Shown here one piece after another: positions 40,901 through 48,560 of a stretch of 64,000 bases of DNA. Positions within the stretch are counted from its first letter, which is position 1. Every line of letters starts with the position of its first letter. Made by a program: the position numbers and the translations under genes. The notes beneath the pieces were generated by a model. That model worked only from the letters and a program-made list of their open reading frames with translations. It made no database searches and was not told where the DNA came from. Source of the DNA: Callorhinus ursinus (lineage: Eukaryota > Chordata > Mammalia > Carnivora > Otariidae); NCBI RefSeq assembly GCF_003265705.1, contig NW_020312968.1:564305-628304 (forward strand), read 5' to 3'.

Positions 40901-43900
40901 CTAAAATAGTTCGCTAAAAAGCACCAACCTAATTAACAACAGCTTCCTCTGCAACAGTGGCCTTGATTTCACTTATTTACACATTAACTGCAGCCTCCTT
41001 TTGGCCAATCCAGTCTATTCTCTGTACCATGCCGAGCCTTTTATCTGCCCTGGACAGCATTTTCTCCAGCAGATGAAGTAGATGCCGATTGATTTGCTGT
41101 CGAGCATGGTAAATTAATAGCAACAAATTGCTGAGGGCCCGTCTCGCTGCTCCACCATGCTTCGGCAGTTTTGCTTTATTTGCTCCATGATGGGCAGCAG
41201 TCGGCCTCTTCAAGTCAATTTCTTCTTAACAACCTGCAATACTTTTCAATGGTGAAAATAGAGCTGTTCCTTGTAAGTCAGAAATCAATATCCTATTGCC
41301 CTTAGAAAATGCTAAACAAGCAGTATTGGCAATCCACTTGGTACTAGAGGGTATCAGATATAATGCAAATCCATACTGCTTCCCTCCTTGTAGTTATTAC
41401 AGTTTGCTAAAAGGTTCCTAATGTCATTTATCATCATTTACCATCGACCAGAGAGGCTATGATTATGATATCCTATCAGTTGGCAAGGCCCTTTCATTTC
41501 TATTCAATTAATATTTTAGCAGCACTCAAATGGTTGTGGCCCAAGTCTCATAATAAAATTTACATGGCTTGGAGTGAAACAGGAGTTTTCCTGCTCTGAT
41601 TAAAAAATAATAACAATTACACATCCATACACACGGATGTACACATATATGTACATACACATACACACACACACACGCACAGACATGCATATATAAATGT
41701 GTAGTATTCACTTCTTTTAGGTTCTAAGTGTTGTAGGTTTCCAAAAGTTTTTAATTCTAAAACTCAAATACTAAGCTAAATTTTTTTAGAAGCAAAAAAA
41801 AGACCTTCAGACTTCAGAATACTGACTACAAGAAAGTCACGAGACTTTCTCAAAATGTGGTATATTCACCTCCATTTAAAGTTCCTATAGGTGGAACTCA
41901 CATACCTACTGTTCCTAATCTACATCCAATATTCACTTTTTAAAGTGGAAACTGCCGCTGTCAGATTAAATCAAGGAGGTCTTCTTTAATTACAGCATTA
42001 CAGGTGAAGGATGGGAATGAGCAGCGTTTAGCAATGTTATCAACGGCATGCATCACCCTGTTCTGCCCATGGTCACTGACCCTTTTAGAAGTCACACTGT
42101 ATTTATAAAAAGGAACAATCAGCAAAAAAAGTAACAACTAAACCATGGGCCTACTGTTCATCCAAAACAACAGCAAAAAAAATAAAATAAAATAAAATAA
42201 AATAAATCAAAAAACCCCACACTGAGGGAAATCCTTAGGGAATAAAGGCCAATGTTCTTTCATTTAAAAAAAATTCCAATATGAAGACATCACAATAAAA
42301 CATGTCATTTCTAACCATGTCCCATTTGTCATCTTCATGTTCAGGTTGGAACTTAAGACAGTGGTGAAGCATTAATTTACATTATGGTCTAGAACAGTCC
42401 ATTCTAACTTTTCTGGGTTTTTTTCTAGCTTCCTCTGCTCAGCTCTATCGATCCTACTAAACAGTACCAGAAATTAGATTCATATTTTATGCTCTAATTC
42501 CACGTCATGTCACTGAGTTCCCCTTTAAAAAAAAAAAAAAATCAACTAATTCTACCAGACTAATGCTATTTACTCAGTTACCAAAATTTAAATTAATTAT
42601 GTTCTCAAACATAATTGTTAAAAATTGGCAACATTATGCAGGCTTAATTAAGATTAAATCCAATTTACTAAATGTACTTTAATTGGTACTAATTACATTA
42701 GCTTTCATTTCAGAATGACAAATTCCCCATAGATTTCACTCTATAGTCCTCTATCAGAATCAACACAGGGTGACTGACGATGAACATCATACAGAAAGGG
42801 GAGGGGCCATAATACCAGGCCCCCCAACCTGTTTTGTCACTGCTCTGTGCTTTTATCCTTTTATCAATTTGCTAAGTCACAGAGTCATGACTCCATCACA
42901 GCCATCATTTTCTGTTCCAATGAAAAATTTCTCTAAAAATAAATACTCTGTGGCTGGCAGCAGCCAAGAAGAACAGGAGCGTTAACCAAAAAATACACAA
43001 AGGTTTCGAATATCAGGGCCACCAATTACTAGGGTACTTCCAAGGACTCCGGGGACTCCTACTCTTGAACCCTTCAGAGACACAAATCTAATAAGTGAAT
43101 AAGCCTAACCCGATCTTGAGAACTAGGCCCAATTATGCCGCAGGGCAACTTCCCTGCATTATTGCTCCTTTCCATTACGAGGGTATCCAGCGAGTGCATC
43201 TGGAAGAGAGGCCAAGAGGAACCAAGGCTGTCTGCCTAGGAAAACAAATAAAGACAGATATGCCTCTGTGCTTAAGGGGGGAAAGAAAGAAAATATAATA
43301 AGTAGGTGGTTTGCAGGGCTGTCTGTATTTCATAATGTGATAAACTGCCCTCAGGATTCTTGATATGATTGAATTTAAAAGCAAGAAAAAAAAAAGGGAA
43401 AATGTACTCCATTCTCAATTTTAAATGGATGGCATTTGAGACCACCTGGACAAGAGAATGACAGAATTACAGAGCTACAAAATGTGTAAAATTAAGGGAT
43501 CTCACACACTACCCCCCCTCCCCAAAAAACGCATACAATCAAATACAAGCTCTGTGCCTCTCAGAACTGTAAACTGTATAAAGAGATCTGGAAACTAAGT
43601 GTTATGGTAAATAAGATACAGGAGGAGAAATAAAAGAACATTAATCATCTGGCTCAATCTTTAAAAAGACATTAATTAATCTTGGATGGTGGAGTGAGGA
43701 CCAAAAAAAAAAAAAACAAACAAAAACACACATGTACAAGATCCAGACCTAAAATGACATGTAATAGCACAATTAACAAACAGTATCTCTCATGTAATTT
43801 ATTTCTGTAAGGTAGAGCTAAGGGGAATCCACACCTAAGTTTAACGGATTTTTGTTTAAGCAGGAGATATTTACATTACGATTCTGAACAGAAACGGCAA

Positions 43901-45870
43901 AGATGCCAAAATAAGAACTTAATTTTAATGTGCAGCAAACTATACTATGTTTATATTGACATAATTAAATAGCTTATAAAGTAAAAATAAGTATCTGAAA
44001 TAAAAAATCCTCAGCATAAGTGACGACTCATTTTTTTCCAACTTTCTGTTTTCAAATACTGTTTACCGGATGGCTTTTACTGTGCAACAGTCACCCTTGA
44101 AAGATCTACTATCTGTAAGTATGTGGGTAATTAAGTATATCCAGAAAAGAATCCATAAATAGTAAAAGCCTAATATTATGTGATCAATCTGTATGTTTTA
44201 AACTTAGAAAGTAATCATATCTACCACGGGTATAAATAAGAAACGAAAAGCATTAAGTTTTCCCTCATCTTCTCTCAACAGGTAAACACATACACACCTA
44301 TTCTGAAATAGTTAATGACACAGACCTGAAGCACTTTCACTTGGGGATCACTAAAAATAAAATATTATTGCCAAGCAATATTTTTTATATATATGCTATT
44401 TTTTATGTAGAAAATTTAAACCAAACTAATTTTATTCAGTTTCCTGAAGGAAAAAAGAAAAAAAGGCTGTTTAAGTCATACCTCTCAACACTTTCTGACT
44501 AATCATTACCTTTTTTGTTTTGTCTTTTTCTTTTTTGGCTGAACTAGTTACTAGATGTGAAGGCCCAGTGTTGAACCTTATCACACACCCTCCTATCAAG
44601 CTCGATTTACCCTGTACAAATTTTTGGAAATACAGCTACAGTTCCTGGTTAAGACCCAACTAAGTAGCCTCCGGGCACTGGTACCAGGATTTTATTTTAC
44701 ATCAATTTCTTTGTAGCTCCACAGATTTCATTGTGATCCTCCCAGCTCACCCTCTATCCATTCTTTCACACCAAGCCAAGGAAGATTCCACACAATTTAC
44801 AGTTCCTCTTTTTAATATTTTCTGAGAAAAGCCCTCTCTTAGGACAAGTTTGCAATGCCCGAAATACATAAATTAACTCTTTCAAAAGAAAAACAAGACA
44901 TTTTTTAAAATTTAGCATCCTGCTTTTCAAAGTGGACAAAATTTAATATGCATTCAGACATTTTAAATCATGTTTTTAAATGATTAAAATCAGGATAAAA
45001 TGCAAAAAGGATGAGGAACACCTGAAAAGACAGTATTCTTTCAGTAGTCTTTTAAAATACAGGAAGTCACAAAAACATGCAGAATAAAATTGCAAAACAT
45101 ACAATTTTCTTTCTAAAGTGTACAGTATTATTGTCATTTCAAATGGTTATAAAGAAATAACTTACCTGCTTGTGCATTTCTATATTCAACCCATAGGACA
45201 TCTCATAATACTGTCAAAGAAGGGAAAGCAATTAATTTCGTGCCTTTCATCAGTCTCCCTAGTTTGTTCCAAATGCCCCAAGTATGCTTAAAACAAACAA
45301 AAGCCTCACCTAAAGCAAAATATCCACAATACCTATGCTAAGGAGAAACACTTAGCTTAATAAACTAGCAGCCACCCTAAGACACAGACTCTGAGTAACT
45401 CACAAAACTAAGAAAATCAAGTTCACACGTAGCATTCTTAACATCTCCAGCTGTCTTTATACATCACAAGCAGATGAATCAAAAAGACCTGATGAAAATT
45501 TAGTACCATATGGACTCTAATTCCTAGGCACAGCGGGCAAGTTAATGGCAAGTGTCTCATAGAAATACTGATGCTTTGAAAGAACTATTCAGAAAGGTGA
45601 TGCTACTTCAGAGTTCCGTTTCTCATTTTTAGTGTACTGCTCATAAAGAAAAAGGCTTGATAGGAAATGAATGAGTTACTCTGGAGCCTTTATGAACAAG
45701 CATAAAAACATGCTTGGTAAGACTTCTGAAAAAGCAGATCTGATTTTTTTTGGACGTGTAGTGTAACTGTCATTACAGAAATTCTGGCAGAACAGATCGG
45801 TTATACAGGAGACGACAACGCTCCTCAAACCAATGTAACACCACAGAAATTGAAAACACACAGAACACAT

Positions 45871-45904
<34 letters not shown>

Positions 45905-48550
45905 AACATAAAAAGCGGGAAAATTTTGAAAAGATATCTGGTGTCTTTTGATATCCATCATTCTCTAAAAAAAAAAAAAATGAAACCTTAAAATTTTTAC
46001 TGCATACAAAGAAATTGGTTAAGACTGTTTGAAACAAGAGCAATAAAACAACAAAGAAAACCACTAGCGCAAAAACATTTTGCTTGTGACTCTCAACAAA
46101 ACATAAATGAGGTTCTTTTTTCTTTTTCCCAATCTATAAAAACAAAGCACAGAGGATCATACCCCACACAGCTTAACTTTCTGAAAATTCAAATCAAAGC
46201 TGGTTGTCAGAGGCAAGTTATAACATCCTGGAATTACAGGTTGCTAATGATCACATTCCCACAACCCCAACTGCACTGGCACGCTGTGCCTGGGATCTAT
46301 CCTGCAGCCTCCAGCAATCTGAACGTATCCTTGCTTTTGGTATCTTAAACTAATAGGCACTTTGAATCTGTGACAGTTTTCTTACCATGACATAATGCCG
46401 CTGCATCTCTGTCTTCTCACTGGCGAGTTTCTCACATTCCAGCTTCAGGCTGTTCAAGACATAATGAAATCTAAGTACAATGCAGACCTTGACTTACATT
46501 CTTCAAATGTAAATAGACATTCCCTCCTCTAAATCATCACCTACAAAACGCCAAATCAACTATCTTAAATTGCACCTCATTATTGAAGGAGAGGTGGTGG
46601 GAGAGAAAGGGGTGACTGGAACCAGCCTGGACTTGTCCTTTCAATGAGGATCAAATCTGGGGGTTTTGTTTAAGGGAAAAAAAAAAAAAAATCCTCTAGC
46701 CAGTTTAATTCCGGAACCGCATCCAGAAATAAACATTCGCTAAATTCATTTCATGAAAGAAGAAAAAGAAAATAAACATCAATAACCCAAGCACAAATTT
46801 AAATCCCCTAAAATGTCACAAGGGAGTTTTTTTTGAATGTTCCACAAAGAGATTAACGAAAATATGAATCAAGCATGTCTTATGAATGTCTTATGAATGA
46901 TGTCTTATTTGTTCCCTCCAAAACAGAGACAAGTTGAATACCACCACCCAGGGGCAAAGTGTGGATCGGGTTCAGTGGCTCGTTTTGGTTCTCGCATTTA
47001 AGAAATAAGAATTACACGTCATTAGAAAGCCAGAGAAAGAAAAATATTTCAAAGGCACTCTAAGTCTAACGATCGCCTGTAAGAAGAAAACATTTTTCAG
47101 CATAAAAGTAATGAAATCGCTCACTTGCGACTTCCCAGGGCTCTCAGCTCATGGTATTTCAGCGGAACGGCAGAAAAAAGTGAGACGGAATCAAGCCCAG
47201 AGTAATAAAGAACCAAGGAAGTCAAAAGGCCCCAGAATCTTCCCAACCTTCCATTCTCCTGGCCCCAATAAATCAATATCGAAAGTTTGGCTCAGCATTT
47301 TCCAAGTCTCCCCAGTTTCGATTGTTCTGCCTCCTTTTTAATTTACAGAAGGAAAGAATACTTAATTTCTTTACACCTGCCTAAGGAAAAGAGGCCTTGA
47401 CTTGCCCTTTCTGCCCACAAGTAAAAATGATAATATCACCTTTGTGGCGGCCAAAAAAAGGGGGGGGGGGTGTGTCTATGTGGGGGGGGGGGACAAGGGC
47501 TAAGCAAACAGGATCAGCTAAAGTCAATATCGTTACCTGTGGTATTGAGCCTGTAAAAACTGAAACTCTTCCTTAATCCGATCACAGGACTCGGAAATTG
47601 TAAATTTAAAGGGTTGAGCAGGCTGATGCGGTGCCTAAAGAACAACAATAAAATATTTAATTAGCCCACATCACAGGCGAGGCAGGGAGATGGAGAAAAC
47701 ATACCACGCGGCGTTAGCGGGGGGCGGGGGGGTCACCGCGCAGGCAGGCAGGCAAAGAGCGATTAAAACTCTCATCTAGCGCCCCCCCCCCAGCCTCGCC
47801 GCACAGCCCGGCAGGGGCTGGTTTTGGGGTGGCCCCCGGCCCCCGCGTTCCCTGGCCCGCCCCGGACCCTGCGGGCTCGAGACCCCGCTCCGCTCCCCCG
47901 CCAGCCGCGGACGCCCGGGGGCCGGCGCGCCGCGCCCACTCCCTCCCCACCCGGAATCGAAACTGGCCCGTCGGGGGGACTCGCGCCATGGCGTCTGGCC
48001 GCGGTCAGGTCGGGGGAGGGGGCGGGAAACGCGGCCGCCACCGTCCGCGGCCGGCTGGCGGGCTCGCTCGCGCGTCCCTGGGGCCCGCGGCGCGAGGGGC
48101 CGGCGCCCCGCACTCCCGAGCCGCAGCCGGACCAGCCGCGCCGCCGCCGAGGGCGCCCTCCCCGCCCCGGCGCGGAGTCGCGCCTCCTCCATCGCTCGCC
48201 GCCCCCCCCCCCCGCCCCGCTCGAGGAGTCGCGGCGCGGGGACGGGAACGGCTCGGCGCGGCTTCCAGGGGCTTCAAAGACAACAATAAGAAAATGGCTA
48301 CAACTCAACTGCCTCTCCGCACCCCCTCCGAGAGAGCCACCGCGCCGGGGGGTGGGAGGGTGACCGCAGGCAGCTCCCCGAGCGGGCCGCGGGGCGCGGG
48401 CGGCCCTCCCCGCCCCTCCGGCCCCAGACACAACTCGGCGCGCGGGGGGCGACGCGGGGAATCCCCCCGCGCTCGGCAAGCTCGCGCCCCGCCGCCCGCA
48501 CTCACCGGGTGTCTGGTCTGCGGGTACATCTTGCTCAGGTCGCGAATCAT
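1083..48550 (-). CDS. TLE4: TLE4, 5' part of the gene (coding exons 1-6, incomplete)
   Basis: TLE4 is a nuclear Groucho/TLE corepressor. It has no DNA-binding domain and is recruited by TCF/LEF, RUNX, HES, PAX and homeodomain factors. Six exons read in order on the minus strand join without frame error into 130 residues beginning [15 protein letters not shown]. They cover the Q domain, which forms the coiled-coil tetramer and binds TCF/LEF. TLE4 is chosen over its paralogues by the MIRDLSK extension, [19 protein letters not shown] and [16 protein letters not shown]1 and TLE3 have TEIAKRLNT at the last site. Every junction shows GT/AG on the minus strand. The GP, CcN, SP and WD40 exons must lie left of position 1. 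No frameshift or in-frame stop is seen, so this is a live gene cut by the window edge. Family roles are established knowledge; the identity comes from recalled paralogue sequences. Confidence 0.97.
2651..2835 (-). mobile_element. CanSINE (tRNA-derived), with telomere-like insert
   Basis: Minus-strand copy running from a T-rich tail complement through TAAGATTTTATTTGAGAGAG to GAGCCACCCAGGTGCCC, the reverse of the tRNA-like head. The part where the B-box side normally reads GGGCTCGATCCCAGGACC is replaced by TAACCCTAACCCTAACC (2750-2766). It is divergent from younger copies in the window. Confidence 0.92.
4505..4635 (+). mobile_element. LINE-1 3' end fragment
   Basis: The text ATGGTTGCACAACTCTGTAA ... 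ACACTTAAAACAAATGGATT ... AAGTTATATCTCAATTAAAT is the well-known 3' terminal wording of old mammalian L1 (L1M) copies. It is short and non-coding. The subfamily is not assigned. Confidence 0.65.
5450..5626 (-). mobile_element. CanSINE with 14-bp target duplication
   Basis: Full-length minus-strand copy flanked by perfect direct repeats TATGCAATCACTTA (5436-5449 and 5627-5640). It inserted into the older L2 fragment. The head reads CTGAGCCACCCAGGCACCC in reverse. Confidence 0.96.
6129..6333 (-). mobile_element. CanSINE, older copy
   Basis: Minus-strand copy with ATTTATTTATTTATTTGAGA, a (GA)n tract, and CACCACCCAGGCGCCCC at the head. It is more diverged than the copy at 5450, and no clear target duplication is visible. 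Confidence 0.9.
7540..7755 (+). mobile_element. hAT-Charlie-type non-autonomous DNA transposon
   Basis: The wording GGAAATGTTCTAAATCTGTG, GCCACTAGCCACATATATGG, GAGCACCTGAAATGAGGCTA and TAGCCACATGTGGCTA-like text near the right end is that of a common mammalian hAT MITE. The subfamily name is not asserted. Confidence 0.6.
10010..10145 (-). mobile_element. MIR SINE, fragment
   Basis: GATGAGGAGACTGAGGCTTA ... AAGGTCACCCAGCTTTACTT ... AGAGGCCAGGACTCGACCCA is the reverse complement of a MIR body (polymorphic old SINE). Confidence 0.65.
10432..10644 (+). mobile_element. CanSINE with (GAA)n tail
   Basis: Plus-strand copy: TTGCCGGGGTGGCTCAGTCA, then AGCTCAGGTCATGATCTCAG, then a CT-rich body and an A-rich tail ending in a short GAA run. 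Flanking AGAACTGTATGTGAG and AGAACTATGTGTGA look like a degraded target duplication. Confidence 0.93.
11190..11340. promoter_or_regulatory. Candidate conserved non-coding block in intron 5
   Basis: Balanced-composition, repeat-free sequence with low-CpG but structured text (CACAGCTGCCGTTTTGGCAG, AAAAGATCAGATTAAGAGCA). It resembles vertebrate conserved non-coding elements, but this is judgement only and no alignment was possible. Confidence 0.25.
13565..13627 (-). CDS. TLE4: TLE4 coding exon 5 (residues 85-105)
   Basis: This 63-nt exon encodes [20 protein letters not shown] and then E, the start of the second Q-domain helix. [13 protein letters not shown] is the TLE4 form. The acceptor has a pronounced pyrimidine tract on the transcript strand, nine C then eight T, followed by AATGCAG. 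The donor is GAG|GTAAGG. The exon is phase 0 in and out and is isolated between introns of 31.5 kb and 12.4 kb. Confidence 0.97.
15650..16620. promoter_or_regulatory. Candidate developmental enhancer cluster, intron 4
   Basis: Nearly 1 kb with no recognisable repeat and dense homeodomain and SOX-like core words. Examples are CATTGAT (16038-16044), CATTGTAATGTAATTAG (16051-16067) and GGTTAATC near 16375. Such text is typical of deeply conserved enhancers in the introns of developmental regulators like TLE4. Conservation has not been measured. Confidence 0.4.
16874..16920 (+). repeat. (AC)n microsatellite
   Basis: An uninterrupted AC dinucleotide tract of about 47 bp, in intron 4. Confidence 0.98.
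18149..18342 (+). mobile_element. CanSINE, first of a tandem pair
   Basis: Plus-strand copy beginning GGGCGCCTGGGTGGCTCAGT and ending in AAATAAATAAATAAAATCTT plus A-run. It abuts a second copy directly. The pair as a whole is flanked by AAAACTGACAACTC (18133-18146 and 18519-18532). Confidence 0.96.
18343..18520 (+). mobile_element. CanSINE, second of a tandem pair
   Basis: Starts GGGCGCCTCGGTGGCTCAGA immediately after the A-tail of the preceding copy and has its own AATAAATAAAATC tail. It lacks a private target duplication: the only visible one flanks the pair. Confidence 0.95.
20833..20995 (-). mobile_element. MER20-like hAT element, fragment
   Basis: AGTGCTTCTCAAATTTTAAT ... AATCACCCAGGAATCTTGTT ... 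GTGGGGCCCGACAGTCTATG follows the layout of the MER20-type hAT MITE end. It is diverged. Confidence 0.55.
22436..22720 (-). mobile_element. L2 LINE 3' fragment
   Basis: CATTCAACAAATATTTATTA, AGCACCTACTATTTGCCAGG and CCCTGCTGTCATGGAGTGCA are the reversed L2 3' terminal signature. Diverged L2-like wording continues to the right. Confidence 0.7.
22980..23165 (-). mobile_element. MER20-like hAT element, fragment
   Basis: CACCAGCATCACCCGTGGAT ... GCCCAGGCCTCACCACAGAC ... AGCTCCCCAGGTGAGTCTAA resembles the MER20 family. It lies within an L2-derived stretch; L2-like text resumes at about 23240. Orientation is uncertain. Confidence 0.5.
23240..24600 (-). mobile_element. Decayed L2 LINE tract
   Basis: Several segments read as reversed L2 ORF2. 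The minus-strand translation near 24520-24560 contains [14 protein letters not shown], close to the L2 reverse-transcriptase C-terminal wording TTIHPV.QAKNLG. GTCCTGAATGCCACACTAAA and similar phrases occur at 23240-23330. Frames are broken throughout; this is fossil sequence, not a gene. Confidence 0.5.
27486..27645 (+). mobile_element. MER20-like hAT element
   Basis: CAGCAGCATCAGCATCACCT, then GATTTTAACAGGATCTCCAG and ACTAAAGTTTGAGAAGCACT match the MER20 body and right end. A second related copy starts a few bases further on. Confidence 0.75.
27650..27760 (-). mobile_element. hAT (MER20-type) end, adjacent copy
   Basis: CACTGGTTCTCAAGCCCGCT, ACATTAGAATCACCCTGGAG and CCAGGTTCTGGGGCCTGCGA are hAT MITE terminal wording. 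It sits back to back with the element at 27486-27645. Confidence 0.6.
27765..27870 (-). mobile_element. MIR SINE, fragment
   Basis: GAACTGAAATTCAGGGAAGT, TAAATAATTTACCAAGATCA and CAGGGAGTTACTGGCTAAAT match the reversed MIR centre. Confidence 0.55.
29755..29870 (-). mobile_element. L2 LINE 3' end fragment
   Basis: CATTCACTGAATATCTGCTA, GGGCCCATGCTAGCTGCTGA and ATTAGCAAAACAGACATGTC correspond to the reversed L2 3' end. Confidence 0.5.
30465..30661 (-). mobile_element. CanSINE with 10-bp target duplication
   Basis: Near-consensus minus-strand copy (GACTGAGCCACCCAGGCGCC at the head), flanked by AGATTATGAT (30455-30464) and AGGTTATGAT (30662-30671), one mismatch. Confidence 0.95.
30808..31279 (+). 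mobile_element. Tigger-type (Tc1/mariner) DNA transposon, internally deleted
   Basis: The left end CAGGCCCACCTCGTTTTATT and the right end ACCTCCAAGATATTCCTG form the inverted-terminal pair of Tigger elements. In between lie TGGCAATCCAACACCAAGAA, GGCGCCATTTTTCCAACAGC and GTTATATGC-like text of the Tigger ends, with the transposase deleted. It is preceded by TA; the right TA has mutated to CA. Confidence 0.85.
32493..32530 (+). repeat. (GGAC/GGAT/GGAA)n tetranucleotide repeat
   Basis: GGATGGACGGACGGAAGGAA followed by further GGAA units and GGATGGATT: a short compound tetranucleotide run, in intron 4. Confidence 0.9.
32722..32815 (-). mobile_element. MER5A-like hAT element, fragment
   Basis: GCACCTCTAAGTTGTGACAA, CCAGAAATACCTGCAGACAC and TTGAGACCACTGCTCTAC are the reverse of the MER5-type element (GTGGTTCTCAA... 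GGTTGTCACAAC). Confidence 0.65.
33786..34055 (+). mobile_element. MIR SINE with internal 28-bp tandem duplication
   Basis: The MIR body reads GGACTCCAAAGCCAGAATCC, TTGAATCCCCACTCTGCAAC, CTTACTAACTATAAAACCCT and ends GGTGCTTAATAAATATTAAC. The phrase CTGGGCTTGAATCCCCACTC plus 8 bases occurs twice in perfect tandem (33825-33852 and 33853-33880), a recent local duplication in an ancient element. Confidence 0.85.
34672..34785 (-). mobile_element. L2 LINE 3' end fragment
   Basis: CATTCATTTCTTCTACTATG, TTCCAGAAACTGTTTTAGGT and GCTAGGGATGCAGAAGTAAC match the reversed L2 3' terminus. Confidence 0.6.
34966..35134 (+). mobile_element. CanSINE with internal deletion and 14-bp TSD
   Basis: Plus-strand copy flanked by perfect AAGATCTCAAGCTC (34950-34963 and 35135-35148). 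After TTAAGCATGG it jumps directly to CCCTGGGATC, so about 30 bp including the GGCTCAGGTCATGATC segment is missing compared with the other copies. Confidence 0.96.
35845..35945 (-). mobile_element. MIR SINE, fragment
   Basis: TATCACACAGCTGGTCACTG, GCAAGGCCAGGACTACAATC is the reversed MIR core. Confidence 0.65.
36045..36205 (+). mobile_element. MIR SINE, fragment
   Basis: GTTATTTAATTTCTGTATCT, CAGCCTCCTCCTCATAGAGA, ATAAGGTTACTGTGAGATTA follow the MIR 3' half. Confidence 0.6.
36767..36895 (-). mobile_element. L2 LINE 3' end fragment
   Basis: TGTGTGACAGGCACAGTTCT, CAGCACCAGGGACCCCATAG and TTAAGCTTACATTCTAGTGG are the reversed L2 3' end. Confidence 0.65.
40930..41235. promoter_or_regulatory. 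Candidate conserved block in intron 4 with minus-strand open frame
   Basis: Repeat-free sequence of balanced composition. On the TLE4 sense strand it is open for about 82 codons between a TAA near 41228 and a TAA at 40977, with no early ATG, encoding an unrecognised basic peptide. An AG-ended acceptor-like TTGCAG lies just upstream, near 41235, but with a poor pyrimidine tract. It may be an enhancer or a cryptic or poison exon; the open frame may be chance. Confidence 0.3.
42178..42206 (+). repeat. (AAAAT)n simple repeat
   Basis: AATAAAATAAAATAAAATAA pentanucleotide run, possibly an old poly-A derivative. Confidence 0.9.
42550..42740. promoter_or_regulatory. TAAT-rich candidate regulatory block
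   Basis: Repeat-free AT-rich block with many homeodomain core words: TTAAATTAATTATG, GGCTTAATTAAGATTAAATC, TTTAATTGGTACTAATTACA. Clustered TAAT motifs are typical of developmental enhancers, but AT-rich sequence yields them by chance too. Confidence 0.3.
45166..45210 (-). CDS. TLE4: TLE4 coding exon 4 (residues 70-84)
   Basis: This very short 45-nt exon follows TTTGACAG and ends CAG|GTAAG. It encodes [15 protein letters not shown], the end of the first Q-domain helix and the turn toward the second, a segment identical in all four long TLE paralogues. It is phase 0 in and out, so skipping would remove exactly 15 residues. It is followed by the 31.5-kb intron 4. Confidence 0.97.
45872..45902 (+). 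repeat. (AC)n microsatellite in intron 3
   Basis: About 31 bp of pure CA repeat about 660 bp into intron 4-proximal intron 3 sequence. Confidence 0.97.
46386..46449 (-). CDS. TLE4: TLE4 coding exon 3 (residues 48-69)
   Basis: This 64-nt exon follows CTTGAACAG and ends ATG|GTAAG. It completes Ser48 and encodes [20 protein letters not shown] and then M, the heptad-like middle of the first coiled-coil helix. [10 protein letters not shown] matches TLE4, TLE1 and TLE2; TLE3 has VEYDKLANEK. The phase is 2 in and 0 out. Exons 2 and 3 together total 162 nt, a multiple of three, so they could only be skipped as a pair without loss of frame. Confidence 0.97.
47460..47492. repeat. Paired G11 runs (C11 on the TLE4 transcript)
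   Basis: Two runs of eleven G (47460-47470 and 47482-47492) are separated by TGTGTCTATGT. In TLE4 pre-mRNA they appear as two C11 runs starting about 44 nt after the exon 2 donor. They could form G-quadruplex on the template strand or bind poly(C)-binding proteins on RNA. Confidence 0.95.
47537..47634 (-). CDS. TLE4: TLE4 coding exon 2 (residues 16-47 and part of 48)
   Basis: This 98-nt exon starts after CTTTAG and ends CACAG|GTAACG. It encodes [20 protein letters not shown], then [12 protein letters not shown], plus two bases of a serine codon. It begins the first Q-domain helix (from about DRIKEEF). The phase is 0 in and 2 out, so skipping it alone would break the frame. Intron 1 is only 871 bp. 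About 44 nt downstream of the donor the transcript carries a pair of C11 runs (see the repeat at 47460-47492). Confidence 0.97.
48506..48550 (-). CDS. TLE4: TLE4 coding exon 1 (residues 1-15)
   Basis: The exon encodes [15 protein letters not shown] and ends at a consensus donor (CCG|GTGAGT), in phase 0. The ATG is at 48548-48550. Its context is weak, with T at -3 and A at +4. A second in-frame ATG, Met8 at 48527-48529, has A at -3 and begins MYPQTRHP, which aligns with the natural starts of TLE1 (MFPQ), TLE2 and TLE3 (MYPQG). Both starts are therefore plausible. The first is given here because TLE4 proteins in other mammals are annotated with the MIRDLSK extension. The exon sits inside a CpG island. 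Confidence 0.96.
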
Positions 48551-48560
48551 CCAAACCGAT

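Larger units (their letters stand above)
13628..45165 (-). other. TLE4 intron 4 (31.5 kb)
   Basis: The intron between exons 4 and 5 contains four CanSINE copies, Tigger and hAT fossils, MIR/L2 fragments and an (AC)n run. Long repeat-free stretches also occur, for example 13.7-16.8 kb, 37.4-39.5 kb and 40.3-45.1 kb. Several of these are candidate regulatory blocks and are listed separately. No intronic gene on either strand is supported. Confidence 0.9.
45211..48505 (-). other. TLE4 introns 1-3
   Basis: Intron 3 is 45211-46385 and holds an (AC)n repeat. Intron 2 is 46450-47536 and holds the paired G runs. Intron 1 is 47635-48505 and is mostly CpG island. Exons 2-4 interrupt this span. No SINE lies within it, unlike the larger introns. 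Confidence 0.9.

Noticed and set aside
45676..46064. Frames reading VCVCVC
   Set aside because: Translations of the (AC)n microsatellite; the same holds for 16793-16987.
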